NCBI RefSeq assembly: GCF_040218065.1 | Contig: NZ_JAVJQE010000005.1 | Coordinates: forward strand, 372,001-436,000 | DNA from: Marivibrio sp040218065 | GTDB taxonomy: Bacteria; Pseudomonadota; Alphaproteobacteria; UBA8366; Aestuariispiraceae | Direction: 5' to 3' | Length of the DNA stretch: 64,000 nucleotides | Shown: piece by piece, positions 1-7,566 of the stretch | Numbering within the stretch: the stretch's first letter is position 1 | Layout of the letters: each line of letters begins with the position of its first letter | The notes under the pieces: generated by a model | Told to the model about the DNA's origin: nothing | Databases searched by the model: none | What the model saw: the letters and a program-made list of their open reading frames with translations, nothing else | Program-made: the position numbers and the translations under genes

Positions 1-7
1 ATGGCGC

Positions 8-763
8 TCACGCTCCCTGTCCGCGGGCGCCGGCCGGCGCGCGACGGCCGCCGGGACCCTCCTCACCGGCGTGGCGCGCGGCCAGCGCCCGCAATCCGAA
101 CGCGAGCGCGTTGACGCTGAGCGCGATCCCCAACAGCACCACGCCGAGGCCGAGCGCGAGGGGCAGATCCCCTTTGCTGGTCTCCAAGGCGATCGCGGTC
201 GTCATGACGCGCGTGACGCCGTCGATGTTGCCGCCGACGATCATCACCGCGCCCACCTCCGCCACCGCGCGGCCGAAACCGGCGGCGAGCGCGGTCGCTA
301 GGCTGAGCCGCGCCTCGTAGAGCAAGGTCGCGGCGACCTCTCGACGGCTCATCCGGAAGCAGGCCAGCTCCTCGGCGTATTCCGCGAAGAAATCCTCCAA
401 CGTGCGATGGGCGATCGCGGCCACGATGGGGGTCACCAGAATGCTTTGCGCGACGACCATCGCGCCCGGGGTGAAAAGCAGGCCCAACTCGCCCAAGGGG
501 CCGGCGCGCGAGAGCATGAGGTAGACCACCAGCCCGACCACCACCGGCGGCAGGCCGAGCAGCGCGTTCAAGACCGCGATCACCGCGCCGCGTCCGGGGA
601 AACGCGCGACCGCCAGCAGCGCCGCCAGCGGCAGCCCGACGACGGCCGCCACCGCGACGGCGCTGAGGCTCACCTGCAGCGACAGGCCGACGATCTCGTA
701 GAGTTTCTCGTCGCCGGTCGCCAATAGTCGCCCGGCTTCGGCGAACGCCTCTTGAAAGGCCAT
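8..763 (-). CDS. tupB: TupB-type tungstate ABC transporter permease
   Basis: A 251-residue inner-membrane permease with about five or six hydrophobic segments. The LPPVVVGL and LSRAGPLG stretches, followed by LLFTPGAMVVAQSIL, are typical of the TupB family of tungstate permeases, related to ModB/WtpB. The C-terminal half holds the EVGAVMIVGGNIDG loop that contacts the ATPase. The stop codon is at 8-10, so the partner ATPase gene, if present, lies beyond the left edge. No binding-protein gene is adjacent; the gene is divergent from the formate dehydrogenase accessory genes. Family and context suggest it supplies metal for the Mo/W cofactor of FdhA. Molybdate instead of tungstate cannot be excluded from sequence alone. 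Confidence 0.85.
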   Translation of the reverse strand: MAFQEAFAEAGRLLATGDEKLYEIVGLSLQVSLSAVAVAAVVGLPLAALLAVARFPGRGAVIAVLNALLGLPPVVVGLVVYLMLSRAGPLGELGLLFTPGAMVVAQSILVTPIVAAIAHRTLEDFFAEYAEELACFRMSRREVAATLLYEARLSLATALAAGFGRAVAEVGAVMIVGGNIDGVTRVMTTAIALETSKGDLPLALGLGVVLLGIALSVNALAFGLRALAARHAGEEGPGGRRAPAGARGQGA

Positions 764-900
764 GAGCCTCTGCCACCCTCGAATGTGCGCATTATTATGC
801 GTTTATATGCAAGAATTACAGAAAGGCTGTCAATATTCAATAGGAAGCGCTCGCTTGCAGTCAAACATGTCTCGACAGTTCGCGGCGGCTGGGCGACCCT

Positions 901-915
901 ATTGGTATGACCAAT
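901..915. promoter_or_regulatory. GntR/FCD-type operator centred on the DUF3305 start codon
   Basis: ATTGGT-ATG-ACCAAT is a perfect inverted repeat with 6-bp arms. The three spacer bases are the ATG that starts the next gene. The TGGT-N3-ACCA core is what FadR/PdhR-type GntR regulators are known to bind. A near copy lies at 2467-2481. Binding here would block both transcription and ribosome access. The regulator gene is not in the window. Confidence 0.6.
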
Positions 916-1623
916 CAAGGATGCGACGCCGCCCGTCGGGGAACGGCGTCCGACGGGGTGGATAACGCGACGGAGGCGGACGCCGCGGGCGGGCCGAACG
1001 ATTCGTCTGCGCGCGCCGAAGGAGCGGGAACGCTCGATCGGCAAGAACGCCGGTCGGTGCTTCAGGTCGGCGTCGTCGTCGAGCGCCGTCCGGTCGCCAA
1101 CCCGTGGGCCGACGACCAATATCTGCCGAGCGCCGTCGTCCCGAACGCCGGGCGGGCCGACTGGACGCCGTTGCCGAGCGAGCCGGACGACCCGCCGGGG
1201 GTGCGGCGCTGGCTGGCCGCGACGGTCGAGATCGCGCTCCATCGCACCGAGTCGGAAGCGTATCTGGAGAACCTGCACGCCGAACAGCCGGCGGTCTACG
1301 TGGTGCTGCGCCCGTCGCAGGATCCGGACGACCCGCATGAGGCGAGCGTCGTCTGCGCGACGCTGTCGCCCTATGAGGCGCAGGATTTCCTCGACAGCGG
1401 CGAGGACGTCGTCGAGCCGGTGCCGATGCCCGATCAGATCGCCGCCTGGGTGCGCGCTTTCGTCGCGCGTCATCACAAGGAAGTTCCGTTCAAGAAGCGG
1501 AAGCGCAAACCGCACACGGCCGAGGAACCCGCCTTCGGCAAGCGGCTGCACCCGGTTGAGCGCGCCTTCTACGAGCGCCGCGAGCGCCTGCGGCCCGACG
1601 ACGAGACGGAGGGGGAGGCTTGA
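907..1623 (+). CDS. DUF3305 family protein, formate dehydrogenase-associated
   Basis: A 238-residue soluble protein without signal peptide or membrane segment. The N-terminal 50 residues are low-complexity; the conserved part begins near VLQVGVVVERRPVANPWADDQY and includes a short acidic PLPSEPDDPPG turn, typical of DUF3305. Members of this family sit next to formate dehydrogenase and molybdoenzyme genes, but their biochemical role is unknown to me. It is the first gene of the plus-strand locus, and its stop codon overlaps the start of the DUF3306 gene, so the two are probably translationally coupled. The ATG start lies inside a 15-bp operator-like palindrome. A later start is possible because the first 50 residues look unconserved. 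Confidence 0.75.
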   Translation: MTNQGCDAARRGTASDGVDNATEADAAGGPNDSSARAEGAGTLDRQERRSVLQVGVVVERRPVANPWADDQYLPSAVVPNAGRADWTPLPSEPDDPPGVRRWLAATVEIALHRTESEAYLENLHAEQPAVYVVLRPSQDPDDPHEASVVCATLSPYEAQDFLDSGEDVVEPVPMPDQIAAWVRAFVARHHKEVPFKKRKRKPHTAEEPAFGKRLHPVERAFYERRERLRPDDETEGEA

Positions 1624-2363
1624 TGACGCAGGATCGTTTCCTCAGCCGCTGGTCGCGGATGAAGGCGCGCTCGCGCGCGGGTCGGGCGGCCGAGGCGCCG
1701 CCGCGCGCGCGGCCCGACCCCGCCGCGACGGCTTGGCGTCCGCATGAGGGCGCGGAGGTCGCGGAGAAAGAGCCGGAGGTCGAGGCCGGCGCCGTCGAGG
1801 CCGCGCCCGAGACCGCGCCGGAGACCGCGCCCGAGACCCGGGCCGTCGTCGACGAGGCGCAGGTCCTGGCGGAGTGGCCGGAGGATCTGCCGCATCCGGA
1901 TGAACTCGATTCCGAGAGCGATTACAGCCCTTTCTTCTCGCCGGAGGTGAGCGAGGCGGTTCGCAATATCGCGCTGCGCCGGCTGTGGCGCTCGAATCCG
2001 CTGTACGCGAACGTCGACGGGCTCGTCGATTACGGCGAGGATTTCACCGACGCCGCCCGCGTGGTCGCCGGGATGAAGAGCGCCTATCAGGTCGGCAAAG
2101 GCTACGCCCGGCAGGCGGAGGAGCAATTGGCCGAGGCCGAGGCGGCGCTCGATCGAGCGGAGGCGGAGGGCGAGGCGCGCCCAGACCCCGATCGCGCGCC
2201 CGAGGCCGCGGCCCCGCCGGACGCGGAGCCCGAGCCGGAGCCGGAGCGTGAGGCGCCGCGCGCCGCTGAAGCGCAAGCCGGCGACGCCGCGGACGCCGTA
2301 GAGGATGAAGGCGACGCCGAGGGCGGCTACGAGGGCGGCCACGGGGGCGGCGGCCGGGCCTGA
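1623..2363 (+). CDS. DUF3306 family protein, formate dehydrogenase-associated
   Basis: A 246-residue, strongly acidic cytoplasmic protein. It opens with MTQDRFLSRWSRMKARSR, the usual FLxRWSRRK start of DUF3306. The core, about residues 75-160, includes LPHPDELDSESDYSPFF and ALRRLWRSNPLYANVDGLVDYGEDF, which are family hallmarks. Both ends are low-complexity: E/A/P-rich at residues 35-75 and E/A/D/G-rich after 165. The ATG overlaps the TGA of the preceding DUF3305 gene (TGATG). DUF3305 and DUF3306 occur as a pair beside formate dehydrogenases; a role in maturation is an inference. Confidence 0.78.
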   Translation: MTQDRFLSRWSRMKARSRAGRAAEAPPRARPDPAATAWRPHEGAEVAEKEPEVEAGAVEAAPETAPETAPETRAVVDEAQVLAEWPEDLPHPDELDSESDYSPFFSPEVSEAVRNIALRRLWRSNPLYANVDGLVDYGEDFTDAARVVAGMKSAYQVGKGYARQAEEQLAEAEAALDRAEAEGEARPDPDRAPEAAAPPDAEPEPEPEREAPRAAEAQAGDAADAVEDEGDAEGGYEGGHGGGGRA

Positions 2364-2466
2364 GGCGCCGGCCGGGTCGCGAGCGGGCGACGGCTTGTAA
2401 CGCGCGGCGTGCGTCAAGTCCCCATGACAAGAATGGTGGACAGAGCGGGCGGCCCGGGAGATACTG

Positions 2467-2481
2467 ACTGGTAAGACCAAT
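2467..2481. promoter_or_regulatory. Second GntR/FCD-type operator upstream of the FDH maturation genes
   Basis: ACTGGT-AAG-ACCAAT: the TGGT-N3-ACCA core is perfect and the 6-bp arms differ at one position. It lies about 170 bp before the chaperone gene, in the 270-bp gap after DUF3306, and matches the palindrome at 901-915 in core and spacing. Confidence 0.55.
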
Positions 2482-2634
2482 TGAGCGACGCATGGGCTGG
2501 GGGGCCTCGCGTCCGCAGAATGACCCGGAATCGGGCCTTTTTGCCGAACCGTCGCCCCCGTCCCGTCGTTGAAAAGACGGTCGAGACCCGGTCCATAAGC
2601 CGGGCTCACAAGACTAAGGGGGTTGGACATAACG

Positions 2635-3267
2635 GTGAGCGCCCACACGACATCACCGCAGAGCGACGCGCCGGACGGCGGCCTCGCGCCGGAGGAGGCG
2701 GGGCGCCGGGCGCTGTATCATTTCCTGGCGCGCACGTTGTCGCGCCCGATCGAAAAGACCGAAGCGGGGCGCATCGCCCCCTTCGCCGACGGCTCCACCG
2801 CGCTGGGCCAGGCCGTCCAGGCCTTCATCGACGCGGTCGACGCCGCCGACGCGACGGCGCTGGAGCGAGAGTTCCACGATCTCTTCATCGGCGTCGGGCG
2901 GGGCGAGCTGGTGCCCTACGCGTCCTATTACCTCACCGGATTCCTGAACGAGAAGCCGTTGGCCGAGCTGCGTCGCGACATGGACGCGCTCGGTTTCGAG
3001 CGCGCGGAAGGCGTGCGCGAGCCCGAGGACAACATCGCGAGCCTTTGCGATCTGATGGGCCATCTGATCGCCGGCGCGGCGACGGGCGAGCGCGATCTCT
3101 ACGATCAGGACCGGTTCTTCGCCGCCCATCTGAAACCCTGGGCGGACAAGTTTTTCGCGGACCTTTCGAGCGCCAAGACGGCCGACGTCTACCGGCGGCT
3201 CGGCGAGGTCGGCCGCTGCTTCATGGCGATCGAAGAAGACGGATTCGCCATGGTGGCCCGCGCCTGA
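2635..3267 (+). CDS. TorD/DmsD-like molybdoenzyme chaperone
   Basis: A 210-residue all-helical cytoplasmic protein of the TorD family, whose members bind the Tat signal of a molybdoenzyme and hold it for cofactor insertion. Visible family features are EFHDLFIGVGRGELVPYASYYLTGFLNEKPLAELR in the first half, the signature EPEDNIASLCDLMGHLI in the middle, and a C-terminal helix with FFADLSSAKTADVYRRLG. The GTG at 2635 is 12 bases after an AAGGGGG ribosome site. A TTG at 2623 abuts that site and seems less likely, though it would add four residues. Position just upstream of fdhX-fdhA indicates FdhA as client. Confidence 0.82.
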   Translation: MSAHTTSPQSDAPDGGLAPEEAGRRALYHFLARTLSRPIEKTEAGRIAPFADGSTALGQAVQAFIDAVDAADATALEREFHDLFIGVGRGELVPYASYYLTGFLNEKPLAELRRDMDALGFERAEGVREPEDNIASLCDLMGHLIAGAATGERDLYDQDRFFAAHLKPWADKFFADLSSAKTADVYRRLGEVGRCFMAIEEDGFAMVARA

Positions 3268-3336
3268 TCCGGGCGCGGGCGGAAGAGCGGTCGGGCGTCG
3301 GAGACGGCGGCCGACCAGGACCAAGGAGAAGGGTTG

Positions 3337-3534
3337 ATGGAGATGCGTGAAGAGGAAGGCGTCAGCCGGCGCCGCTTCTTCTCATCGGTCGGCAAGACCG
3401 TCGCGGTCGGCGTCGGCGCCGTCGCGGCGGCGGCGGCGGGCGCGTCCGACGCCGAAGCCGATGCGGGTCCCGACGGGGACCTGTATCGGGAGACCGATCA
3501 TGTGAAGAAGGTCTACGAGCTGTCCCGCTTCTAA
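3337..3534 (+). CDS. FdhX-like small twin-arginine protein
   Basis: A 65-residue protein with a Tat signal (SRRRFFSSVG near residues 10-18, then an Ala/Gly/Val-rich hydrophobic stretch) and only about 25 residues after it, ending DHVKKVYELSRF. This matches the small 'formate dehydrogenase region TAT target' family that precedes fdhA in many proteobacteria. Its role is unproven; chaperoning or export coupling has been suggested by context. The ATG at 3337 has AAGGAG eight bases upstream and is preferred over the TTG at 3334. It lies 98 bp before fdhA. Confidence 0.82.
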   Translation: MEMREEEGVSRRRFFSSVGKTVAVGVGAVAAAAAGASDAEADAGPDGDLYRETDHVKKVYELSRF

Positions 3535-3632
3535 GTCGGCGGCTCGCAATCAACAAGAAACGCTTTCCCCGTCGGACGTTCGACGTCGCGGCGGGGGAGG
3601 AAACGATCCAAACTACTGAAAGGGCGTGAAAG

Positions 3633-6512
3633 ATGCTCCGCAAAAAGACTAACGGGGTTGCGATTGGCTCCCGGGCGTCCGCGGCCTTCACCGGCGCTGC
3701 CGGCGAAGCGGTCGATCGGCGGACTTTCTTGAAGCGTTCCGGTCTCGCAGCGGGCGGCGTCGCCGCATTGGCTGCGGCGCCGTCGGGTCTGGTCGCGCGC
3801 AAGGCGCAGGCGGCCTCCACCGGCGCGACCAGCGGGAACGTCAAGACGGTCAAATCGGTGTGCACCCACTGTTCGGTGGGCTGCACGGTTCTGGCTGAGG
3901 TGGACAACGGCGTGTGGGTCGGGCAGGAGCCCGGCTTCGACAGCCCGTTCAACCTCGGCGCCCACTGCGCCAAGGGCGCGTCGGTGCGCGAACACGCGCA
4001 CGGCGAGCGGCGCCTGAAGTACCCGACCAAGATGGTCGACGGTAAGTGGACGAAGATCTCGTGGGAGCAGGCGATCGAAGAGATCGGCGACAAGCTGCTT
4101 CAGATCCGCGAGACGTCCGGCCCCGATTCGGTCTACTGGCTGGGATCGGCGAAGCACAACAACGAGCAGGCCTATCTGTTCCGGAAGTTCTACGCCTACT
4201 GGGGCACCAATAACGGCGACCACCAGGCGCGTATCTGTCACTCGACCACGGTCGCGGGTGTTGCGAACACCTGGGGCTACGGCGCGATGACGAACTCCTA
4301 CAACGACATCCACAACAGCCGCGCCATGTTCGTCATCGGCGGCAATCCGGCCGAGGCGCACCCGGTCTCGCTGCTTCACCTGCTGAAGGCGAAGGAGCAG
4401 AACAACGCGCCGCTGATCGTCTGCGATCCGCGCTTCACGCGCACGGCCGCGCACGCCGACGAGTATGTGCGTTTCCGGCCCGGCAGCGATGTCGGGCTGG
4501 TCTGGGGCATCCTGTGGCACATCTTCGAGAACGGCTGGGAGGATCGCGAGTTCATCCGCCAGCGCGTCTGGGGGATGGACGAAATCCGCAAGGAAGTCGC
4601 GAACTGGGATCCTGAGGAGACCGAGCGCGTCACCGGCGTGCCGGGCAGCCAGCTGAAGCGCGTCGCGCGCACGCTGGCCAACAACCGGCCGGGCACCGTG
4701 ATCTGGTGCATGGGCGGCACCCAGCACACCAACGGCAACAACAACACGCGCGCTTACTGCATTCTGCAGCTGGCGCTCGGCAACATGGGCGTCTCCGGCG
4801 GCGGCACGAACATCTTCCGCGGCCACGACAACGTCCAGGGCGCCACCGATCTGGGCGTGTTGAGCCATACGCTGCCGGGTTATTACGGCCTCGCCGCCGG
4901 CTCCTGGAAGCACTGGTCGCGCGTCTGGGAGACGGATTACGACTATCTGCTCAATCGCTTCGCCTCGAAGGAGATGATGGAGGCCTCGGGCATCCCCGTG
5001 TCGCGCTGGATCGACGGCGTGCTCGAGGACAAGGCCAACATCGAGCAGAACGACAATCTCCGGGCCATGATCTTCTGGGGGCACGCCCCCAACTCGCAGA
5101 CGCGCCTGCCCGAGATGAAGACGGCGATGGAGAAGCTGGACCTGTTGGTCGTGGTGGATCCGTTCCCGACCGTCTCGGCCGTGCTGCACGACCGCACGGA
5201 CGGCGTCTATCTGCTGCCGGCCTCGACCCAGTTCGAGACCTACGGCTCGGTGACGGCCTCCAACCGGTCGATCCAGTGGCGCGAGCAGGTGGTCGAGCCG
5301 CTCTTCGAGTCGCTGCCCGACCACACGATCATGTACAAGCTGGCGAAAAAGCTCGGCATCGCGGACGAGATGTTCAAGAACATCACCGTCGAGAATGACG
5401 AGCCGCTGATCGAAGACGTCACCCGCGAGTTCAACCGCGGCATGTGGACGATCGGCTACACCGGCCAGTCGCCGGAGCGCCTGAAGCTTCACATGGCCAA
5501 CCAGCACACCTTCGACAAGACCACCCTCCAGGCGGTGGGCGGTCCGGCCGACGGCGAGTACTACGGGCTGCCGTGGCCGTGCTGGGGCACGCCTGAGATG
5601 AAGCATGTCGGCACGCCGAATCTCTACGATCCGTCCAAGCCGGTCGCCGAGGGCGGCCTGACCTTCCGCGCGCGCTTCGGCGTGGAGCGAAACGGCGAGA
5701 ACCTGCTCGCCGAAGGCTCCTACTCCGTCGGCTCGGAGATCAAGGACGGCTATCCGGAGTTCACGATGGCGATGCTCCAGAAGCTCGGCTGGGATTCCGA
5801 TCTCACCGACGGGGAGCGCGCGACCATCGAGGCGATCGCCGGCGACAAGACCAACTGGAAGACCGACCTTTCGGGCGGCATCCAGCGGGTCGCGATCAAG
5901 CACGGCTGCGCGCCCTTCGGCAACGCCAAGGCGCGCTGCGTGGTGTGGAACTTCCCGGATCCGGTGCCGCTGCACCGGGAGCCGCTCTACACCAGCCGTC
6001 GCGATCTGCTCGACAAGTACGCCACCTACGAAGACCGGATGATGTATCGCCTGCCGACGAAGTACGCGTCGATCCAGCAGGTCGACTACTCGAAGGACTT
6101 CCCGACGATCCTCACCTCGGGCCGTCTGGTGGAGTACGAAGGCGGCGGCGACGAGACGCGCTCGAACCCGTGGCTCGCGGAGCTGCAGCAGGACATGTTC
6201 GTCGAAATGCATCCTCGGGACGCCAACAATCTGGGCGTCCAGGACGGCGAGATGGTCTGGGTGCACAGCCCGGAAGGCGGCAAGGTGAAGGTCATGGCCA
6301 TGGTCACCGAACGGGTCGGCCAGGGCGTTGCCTTCATGCCGTTCCACTTCGGCGGTCACTATCAGGGCGAGGATCTGCGCTCCAAATATCCGGAAGGCGC
6401 CGATCCGTATGTTCTCGGCGAATCGTGCAACACCGCGCAGACGTACGGCTACGACTCGGTCACCAACATGCAGGAGACCAAAGCCACGCTCTGCCGGATC
6501 GAGCGCGCGTAA
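3633..6512 (+). CDS. fdhA: Formate dehydrogenase catalytic subunit, Mo/W-bis-MGD, periplasmic
   Basis: A 959-residue molybdopterin oxidoreductase that oxidises formate to CO2. A Tat signal is clear (DRRTFLK, arginines 29-30). Residues 77, 80, 84 and 112 are the Cys ligands of the [4Fe-4S] cluster (CTHCSVGC ... HC). The catalytic site is ARICHS, with Cys202 where E. coli FdnG has selenocysteine, followed by His203. The central molybdopterin folds (WLGSAKHNNEQAY, GGNPAEAHP, GGTQHTNGNNNTRA) and the C-terminal dinucleotide-binding domain (TSGRLVEYEGGG) are complete. Length and neighbours match the membrane-bound FdhABC type of Campylobacter, Wolinella and Shewanella, not NAD-linked enzymes. The cofactor metal (Mo or W) is not readable, but a tungstate permease lies nearby. 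Confidence 0.95.
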   Translation: MLRKKTNGVAIGSRASAAFTGAAGEAVDRRTFLKRSGLAAGGVAALAAAPSGLVARKAQAASTGATSGNVKTVKSVCTHCSVGCTVLAEVDNGVWVGQEPGFDSPFNLGAHCAKGASVREHAHGERRLKYPTKMVDGKWTKISWEQAIEEIGDKLLQIRETSGPDSVYWLGSAKHNNEQAYLFRKFYAYWGTNNGDHQARICHSTTVAGVANTWGYGAMTNSYNDIHNSRAMFVIGGNPAEAHPVSLLHLLKAKEQNNAPLIVCDPRFTRTAAHADEYVRFRPGSDVGLVWGILWHIFENGWEDREFIRQRVWGMDEIRKEVANWDPEETERVTGVPGSQLKRVARTLANNRPGTVIWCMGGTQHTNGNNNTRAYCILQLALGNMGVSGGGTNIFRGHDNVQGATDLGVLSHTLPGYYGLAAGSWKHWSRVWETDYDYLLNRFASKEMMEASGIPVSRWIDGVLEDKANIEQNDNLRAMIFWGHAPNSQTRLPEMKTAMEKLDLLVVVDPFPTVSAVLHDRTDGVYLLPASTQFETYGSVTASNRSIQWREQVVEPLFESLPDHTIMYKLAKKLGIADEMFKNITVENDEPLIEDVTREFNRGMWTIGYTGQSPERLKLHMANQHTFDKTTLQAVGGPADGEYYGLPWPCWGTPEMKHVGTPNLYDPSKPVAEGGLTFRARFGVERNGENLLAEGSYSVGSEIKDGYPEFTMAMLQKLGWDSDLTDGERATIEAIAGDKTNWKTDLSGGIQRVAIKHGCAPFGNAKARCVVWNFPDPVPLHREPLYTSRRDLLDKYATYEDRMMYRLPTKYASIQQVDYSKDFPTILTSGRLVEYEGGGDETRSNPWLAELQQDMFVEMHPRDANNLGVQDGEMVWVHSPEGGKVKVMAMVTERVGQGVAFMPFHFGGHYQGEDLRSKYPEGADPYVLGESCNTAQTYGYDSVTNMQETKATLCRIERA

Positions 6513-6527
6513 GGGAGGAAATAGACA

Positions 6528-7121
6528 ATGGCGAGAATGAAATTCCTCTGCGACGCCGAGCGCTGCATCGAATGCAACGCTTGCGTCACCGCGTGTAAGA
6601 ACGAGCATGAGGTGCCCTGGGGCATCAACCGGCGTCGGGTCGTCACCATCAATGACGGCAAGCCCGGCGAGCGGTCGATCTCTGTCGCCTGCATGCATTG
6701 TTCGGACGCGCCTTGTATGGCCGTCTGCCCCGTCGACTGCTTCTACGAGACGGAAGAAGGGGTGGTCCTTCATTCGAAGGATCTGTGCATCGGTTGCGGC
6801 TACTGCTTCTACGCGTGCCCGTTCGGCGCGCCGCAGTATCCCCAGGCCGGCAACTTCGGCAGCCGCGGCAAGATGGACAAGTGCACCTTCTGCGCCGGCG
6901 GTCCCGAGGAGAACCACTCCCAGGCCGAGTTCCAGAAGTACGGCCGCAACCGTCTGGCCGAGGGCAAGCTGCCGCTGTGCGCGGAGATGTGCTCGACCAA
7001 GGCGTTGCTCGCGGGCGACGGCGACACGGTCGCCGACATCTACCGCGAGCGCGTGGTGGCCCGCGGCTTCGGCTCGGGCGCTTGGGGCTGGGGCACGGCC
7101 TACGAGCAGAAGGGCTCCTGA
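6528..7121 (+). CDS. fdhB: Formate dehydrogenase iron-sulfur subunit
   Basis: A 197-residue ferredoxin-like subunit that passes electrons from FdhA to the cytochrome. Sixteen Cys form four [4Fe-4S] groups: C13/16/19/23, C55/58/63/67, C87/90/93/97 and C119/122/151/155. It lacks the C-terminal membrane anchor of E. coli FdnH, as in the epsilonproteobacterial and Shewanella type. There is no signal peptide of its own, so it is probably carried through Tat together with FdhA. The gene begins 15 bp after fdhA with a GGGAGGAA ribosome site. Confidence 0.94.
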   Translation: MARMKFLCDAERCIECNACVTACKNEHEVPWGINRRRVVTINDGKPGERSISVACMHCSDAPCMAVCPVDCFYETEEGVVLHSKDLCIGCGYCFYACPFGAPQYPQAGNFGSRGKMDKCTFCAGGPEENHSQAEFQKYGRNRLAEGKLPLCAEMCSTKALLAGDGDTVADIYRERVVARGFGSGAWGWGTAYEQKGS

Positions 7122-7196
7122 CCGACGGAACTGGGGGCGGCCGCGACGCGCCGTCCCCGATCCCGTCGCCTCAGGAACTTTTCCCCGGGAAATAGC

Positions 7197-7226
7197 GGGG
7201 GGCGTACGGGTCGACCGACGCCCCCC
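7197..7226 (+). other. Intra-operon hairpin after fdhB
   Basis: GGGGGGCGT and ACGCCCCCC form a perfect 9-bp stem around a 12-base loop, 75 bases after fdhB. No U-run follows, so mRNA stabilisation or partial attenuation before the cytochrome genes is likelier than full termination. Confidence 0.5.
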
Positions 7227-7243
7227 CCTTCCCGACGGTGAGA

Positions 7244-7263
7244 GCGCCGCCTGACGGCGGCGC
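7244..7263 (+). other. Second intra-operon hairpin before the lipoprotein gene
   Basis: GCGCCGCC-TGAC-GGCGGCGC is a perfect 8-bp stem with a four-base loop, 24 bases before the next start codon and 18 bases after the hairpin at 7197-7226. No U-run follows it. Confidence 0.45.
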
Positions 7264-7287
7264 GGCTTCGCGAGGTCGCGTGAGACG

Positions 7288-7527
7288 ATGACGAAGAGAA
7301 CGCAAGACAAGGCGGCGATCGGCCGGCCGACGGCGGGCCGCGCGGTCCGCGGCGGATTGGCGTTGGCGGCGGTCGGGCTCCTGATGCTCGGCGGATGCCG
7401 GGAGAGCGAACAGAACCGCCCGCTCGATTACGAGCCCGGCGTCTATCTCGGACAGCAGGACGAACCGCTGGACGAAGGGGTGGTGGACCAGCTGCGCGAC
7501 CGCGCGCGCTCGGGCCAGCAGATGTGA
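7288..7527 (+). CDS. Small lipoprotein in the formate dehydrogenase operon
   Basis: A 79-residue protein with a lipoprotein signal: a basic start, hydrophobic LALAAVGLLMLGGC, and the lipid-modified Cys at residue 37. The mature part is about 42 residues, charged, with the sequence LDYEPGVYLGQQDEPLDEG. It lies between fdhB and the cytochrome b gene, same strand, 40 bp before the latter. I do not recognise a family. The YxPGxYxGxxD pattern recalls small conserved lipoproteins found near respiratory complexes, and a structural or assembly role for the FDH complex is an inference. Confidence 0.7.
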   Translation: MTKRTQDKAAIGRPTAGRAVRGGLALAAVGLLMLGGCRESEQNRPLDYEPGVYLGQQDEPLDEGVVDQLRDRARSGQQM

Positions 7528-7566
7528 GCGCCGGTTCGCTTACGGGATGGAGAAGGGGTTGGACCC

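Noticed and set aside
4230..4245. Selenocysteine in FdhA
   Set aside because: The catalytic codon encodes Cys (RICHS); there is no in-frame TGA.
3531..7310. Minus-strand open frame of 1259 codons across fdhA-fdhB
   Set aside because: It is the shadow of two confidently identified genes in high-GC DNA; the translation is His/Arg/Val-rich low complexity without any domain.
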